Assembly: GCA_030620855.1 (NCBI GenBank)
Contig: JAUXIZ010000024.1
Coordinates: 1 to 6,423, forward strand
Origin: a candidate division WWE3 bacterium
GTDB lineage: Bacteria > Patescibacteriota > WWE3 > 9FT-COMBO-53-11
Direction of reading: 5' to 3'
DNA: 6,423 bases
In this document: positions 5,119 through 6,423 of the stretch, piece by piece
Layout of the letters: each line of letters starts with the position of its first letter
Position numbering within the stretch: position 1 is the stretch's first letter
Notes under the pieces: generated by a model
What the model saw: only the letters and a program-made list of their open reading frames with translations
Told to the model about the DNA's origin: nothing
Database searches by the model: none
Translations under genes and position numbers: made by a program

Positions 5119-6164
5119 CTGTTTTCCAGAGAAAGGTTGGGAACCCGATCTAATTTGCTTGGGTCTTTTACAAACTTTCCCCTTTTAGCCATATAGTAGG
5201 CTGCAACGGCAATCATGGCGGCGTTGTCAGTTAAAAGGTTGTTATTAAACGGTACATAAACGGGGGTGTCGGCGTATCCCATCTCCTTTTTGATCTTTTC
5301 TTGCAGTTTCTCGTTATTTATCACTCCCCCGCCGATCAAAACCATTTTGGGCTTGTAGGTGCGTACTGCCGTCGACAATTTGTTCACAAGATGCGCTACA
5401 GCCGATTTTTCAAAAGACGCGGCGAAATCTGCTTTTTGCTTCCTACTTAACTTACCCAGCTCTTGCGACGCATACAAACAAGCGGTTTTAAGTCCGGAAA
5501 ATGAGAAGTTTAGGTCCCCGGAACTTTTCATCGGGATGGGGAAGTCAAAGGCGTTCTCGTCCCCTTTCTTTGCCAGCTTGGAAAGCGCTGGTCCACCGGG
5601 ATAATCCAGATCAAGAATGCGGGCAACTTTATCAAAGCATTCTCCGGCCGCATCATCCAGGGTTTGGCCGACAAGCTCGTATTTTCCAAAGTTTTTCATC
5701 AGTACAAGCTCTGTGTGGCCTCCGGAGACCAAAAGCCCAATGGCCGGAAACTCAGGATTGGAGATTCCAAAGCTGCCGTCCTTGTCTTGGGCAAAAGCAG
5801 AGATTAAATGCCCTTCCATATGATTCACCGCAATAAGAGGTTTGTCATACTTTTTGGCCAGCCTCTTGGCTTTGTCGACCCCGATTTCTAGCGCGATTGC
5901 CAACCCCGGTCCTTGCGTTACGGCAATGGCGTCGATCTCTTCTATACTCACTCCAGCCTGTTCTAAAGATTTGCCAACTACAGGGTCGATTAGTCTTTGA
6001 TGCTCGCGCTTTGCCATAAGCGGTTCTACTCCTCCGTACTTTTTATGAATCTGCGTTTGGGAGGCGATGATATTGGACAGTATCTTTACTCCTTTGGTCA
6101 CAGCGGCGGCCGTTTCGTCGCAGGAGGTGTCGATTGCAAGGATTAACTTAGTTGATTTGGCCAT
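5115..6164 (-). CDS. tsaD: tRNA N6-adenosine threonylcarbamoyltransferase TsaD
   Basis: Transfers the threonylcarbamoyl group from threonylcarbamoyl-AMP to A37 of tRNAs reading ANN codons, working with TsaB and TsaE in the cytoplasm. It has 349 residues, typical of the family. Motifs: DTSCDETAAAV (12-22), the ASKHA nucleotide-binding start; His115 and His119 of NHMEGH and Asp313 of LLTDNAAM as the metal ligands; VSGGHTELV (146-154); GQTLDDAAGECFDKVARIL (166-184); and FSFSGLKTA (220-228). The loop usually written GGVVPELASREH reads GGVEPLMAKREH (44-55), a local departure. The start ATG overlaps the end of tsaE by 17 bases, so the two genes are almost surely co-transcribed and translated together. 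A purine-rich AAAGGGAAA upstream is a weak ribosome site. No terminator separates its stop from the following small gene. Identity is firm. Confidence 0.96.
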   Translation of the reverse strand: MAKSTKLILAIDTSCDETAAAVTKGVKILSNIIASQTQIHKKYGGVEPLMAKREHQRLIDPVVGKSLEQAGVSIEEIDAIAVTQGPGLAIALEIGVDKAKRLAKKYDKPLIAVNHMEGHLISAFAQDKDGSFGISNPEFPAIGLLVSGGHTELVLMKNFGKYELVGQTLDDAAGECFDKVARILDLDYPGGPALSKLAKKGDENAFDFPIPMKSSGDLNFSFSGLKTACLYASQELGKLSRKQKADFAASFEKSAVAHLVNKLSTAVRTYKPKMVLIGGGVINNEKLQEKIKKEMGYADTPVYVPFNNNLLTDNAAMIAVAAYYMAKRGKFVKDPSKLDRVPNLSLENS

Positions 6165-6423
6165 ACTTTATTTCCCTTTCTTCTTTTCCCTTATATTCCA
6201 TTGCTACCCTTATAACTTTGAGATTTTTAATCCGGCAGATCTCATCGATAAGTTCCGGTACCCGGTGGGCCCACTCTACAATAACCACGTTCCCCGGCTT
6301 TATGTGGTCTTTTATTCCCAAAGCTTGCGCTTCGGGAGCGCTTTCTACCCGCCACAGATCGACATGAAAAAGCTTACCCGCTGATGTTGAAGAATCGTAT
6401 AGATACTCAGCGACAAGCACATA
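6148..6423 (-). CDS. tsaE: tRNA threonylcarbamoyladenosine biosynthesis ATPase TsaE, C-terminal part
   Basis: P-loop ATPase that drives turnover of the TsaB-TsaD complex in t6A formation. The 5' end lies beyond the right edge; the open frame continues to base 6423, so the GTG at 6420 is only an internal valine. Visible parts: a strand VLVAEYLYD, matching the TLVxEY strand after the family's switch region; the family signature FHVDLWRVE (near the usual H-x-D-LYR); an E-x-LGI-x-D segment; and VVIVEWAHRVPELI, the IEWA motif. The Walker A loop must lie outside the window. It ends with TAA at 6150-6148, 17 bases inside tsaD. The DLWRV motif next to tsaD makes the call firm despite the truncation. 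Confidence 0.92.
   Translation of the reverse strand, partial: YVLVAEYLYDSSTSAGKLFHVDLWRVESAPEAQALGIKDHIKPGNVVIVEWAHRVPELIDEICRIKNLKVIRVAMEYKGKEEREIKYGQIN

Noticed and set aside
1..6423. Recoded TGA (Gly), as in Gracilibacteria
   Set aside because: tsaD ends at a TGA in the expected place, and none of the long genes needs an in-frame TGA.

Overview
The window looks like chromosomal DNA of a bacterium using the standard bacterial code. TGA ends tsaD, and no long gene needs an in-frame TGA read as an amino acid. The compact layout, the TsaD sequence style (for example the run GPGLAIALEIGVDKAK) and the stand-alone ATP-cone/nuclease gene suggest a Patescibacteria (CPR) genome, perhaps Microgenomates-like. 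That placement is an impression from recalled protein styles, not a phylogeny.

Layout, right to left, because most genes lie on the minus strand. (1) 6423-6148: 3' part of tsaE, overlapping tsaD (6164-5115) by 17 bases; both make the tRNA t6A37 modification. (2) 5057-4845: an unrecognised 70-residue protein with its own good promoter, whose -35 box contains the tsaD stop codon, followed by a strong minus-strand terminator. (3) 4322-4747, the only plus-strand gene: a TTG-started 141-residue protein with an ASCH/PUA-like look, ended by its own terminator. It converges on gene (2). (4) 4241-3417, divergent from (3): a GTG-started 274-residue protein made of an ATP-cone, a PD-(D/E)xK Mrr-like nuclease core and a possible helix-hairpin-helix tail. 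(5) A 179-base gap with one strong hairpin. (6) 3237-571: gyrA, with all expected GyrA landmarks, a Met at the quinolone-contact Ser position and a long Lys/Pro-rich tail. (7) 568-1: guaB, truncated by the window edge, starting two bases after the gyrA stop and therefore probably translationally coupled to it.

The ends are housekeeping genes (tRNA modification, DNA topology, guanine nucleotide synthesis). Between tsaD and gyrA sits a 1.9-kb group of three small or accessory genes with separate signals. The most notable is the ATP-cone nuclease, which could couple nucleotide level to DNA or RNA cleavage. Its architecture resembles a family I recall from other bacteria, so it is probably under-characterised rather than unknown. 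I see no tRNA, rRNA, CRISPR array, insertion sequence or phage structural gene.
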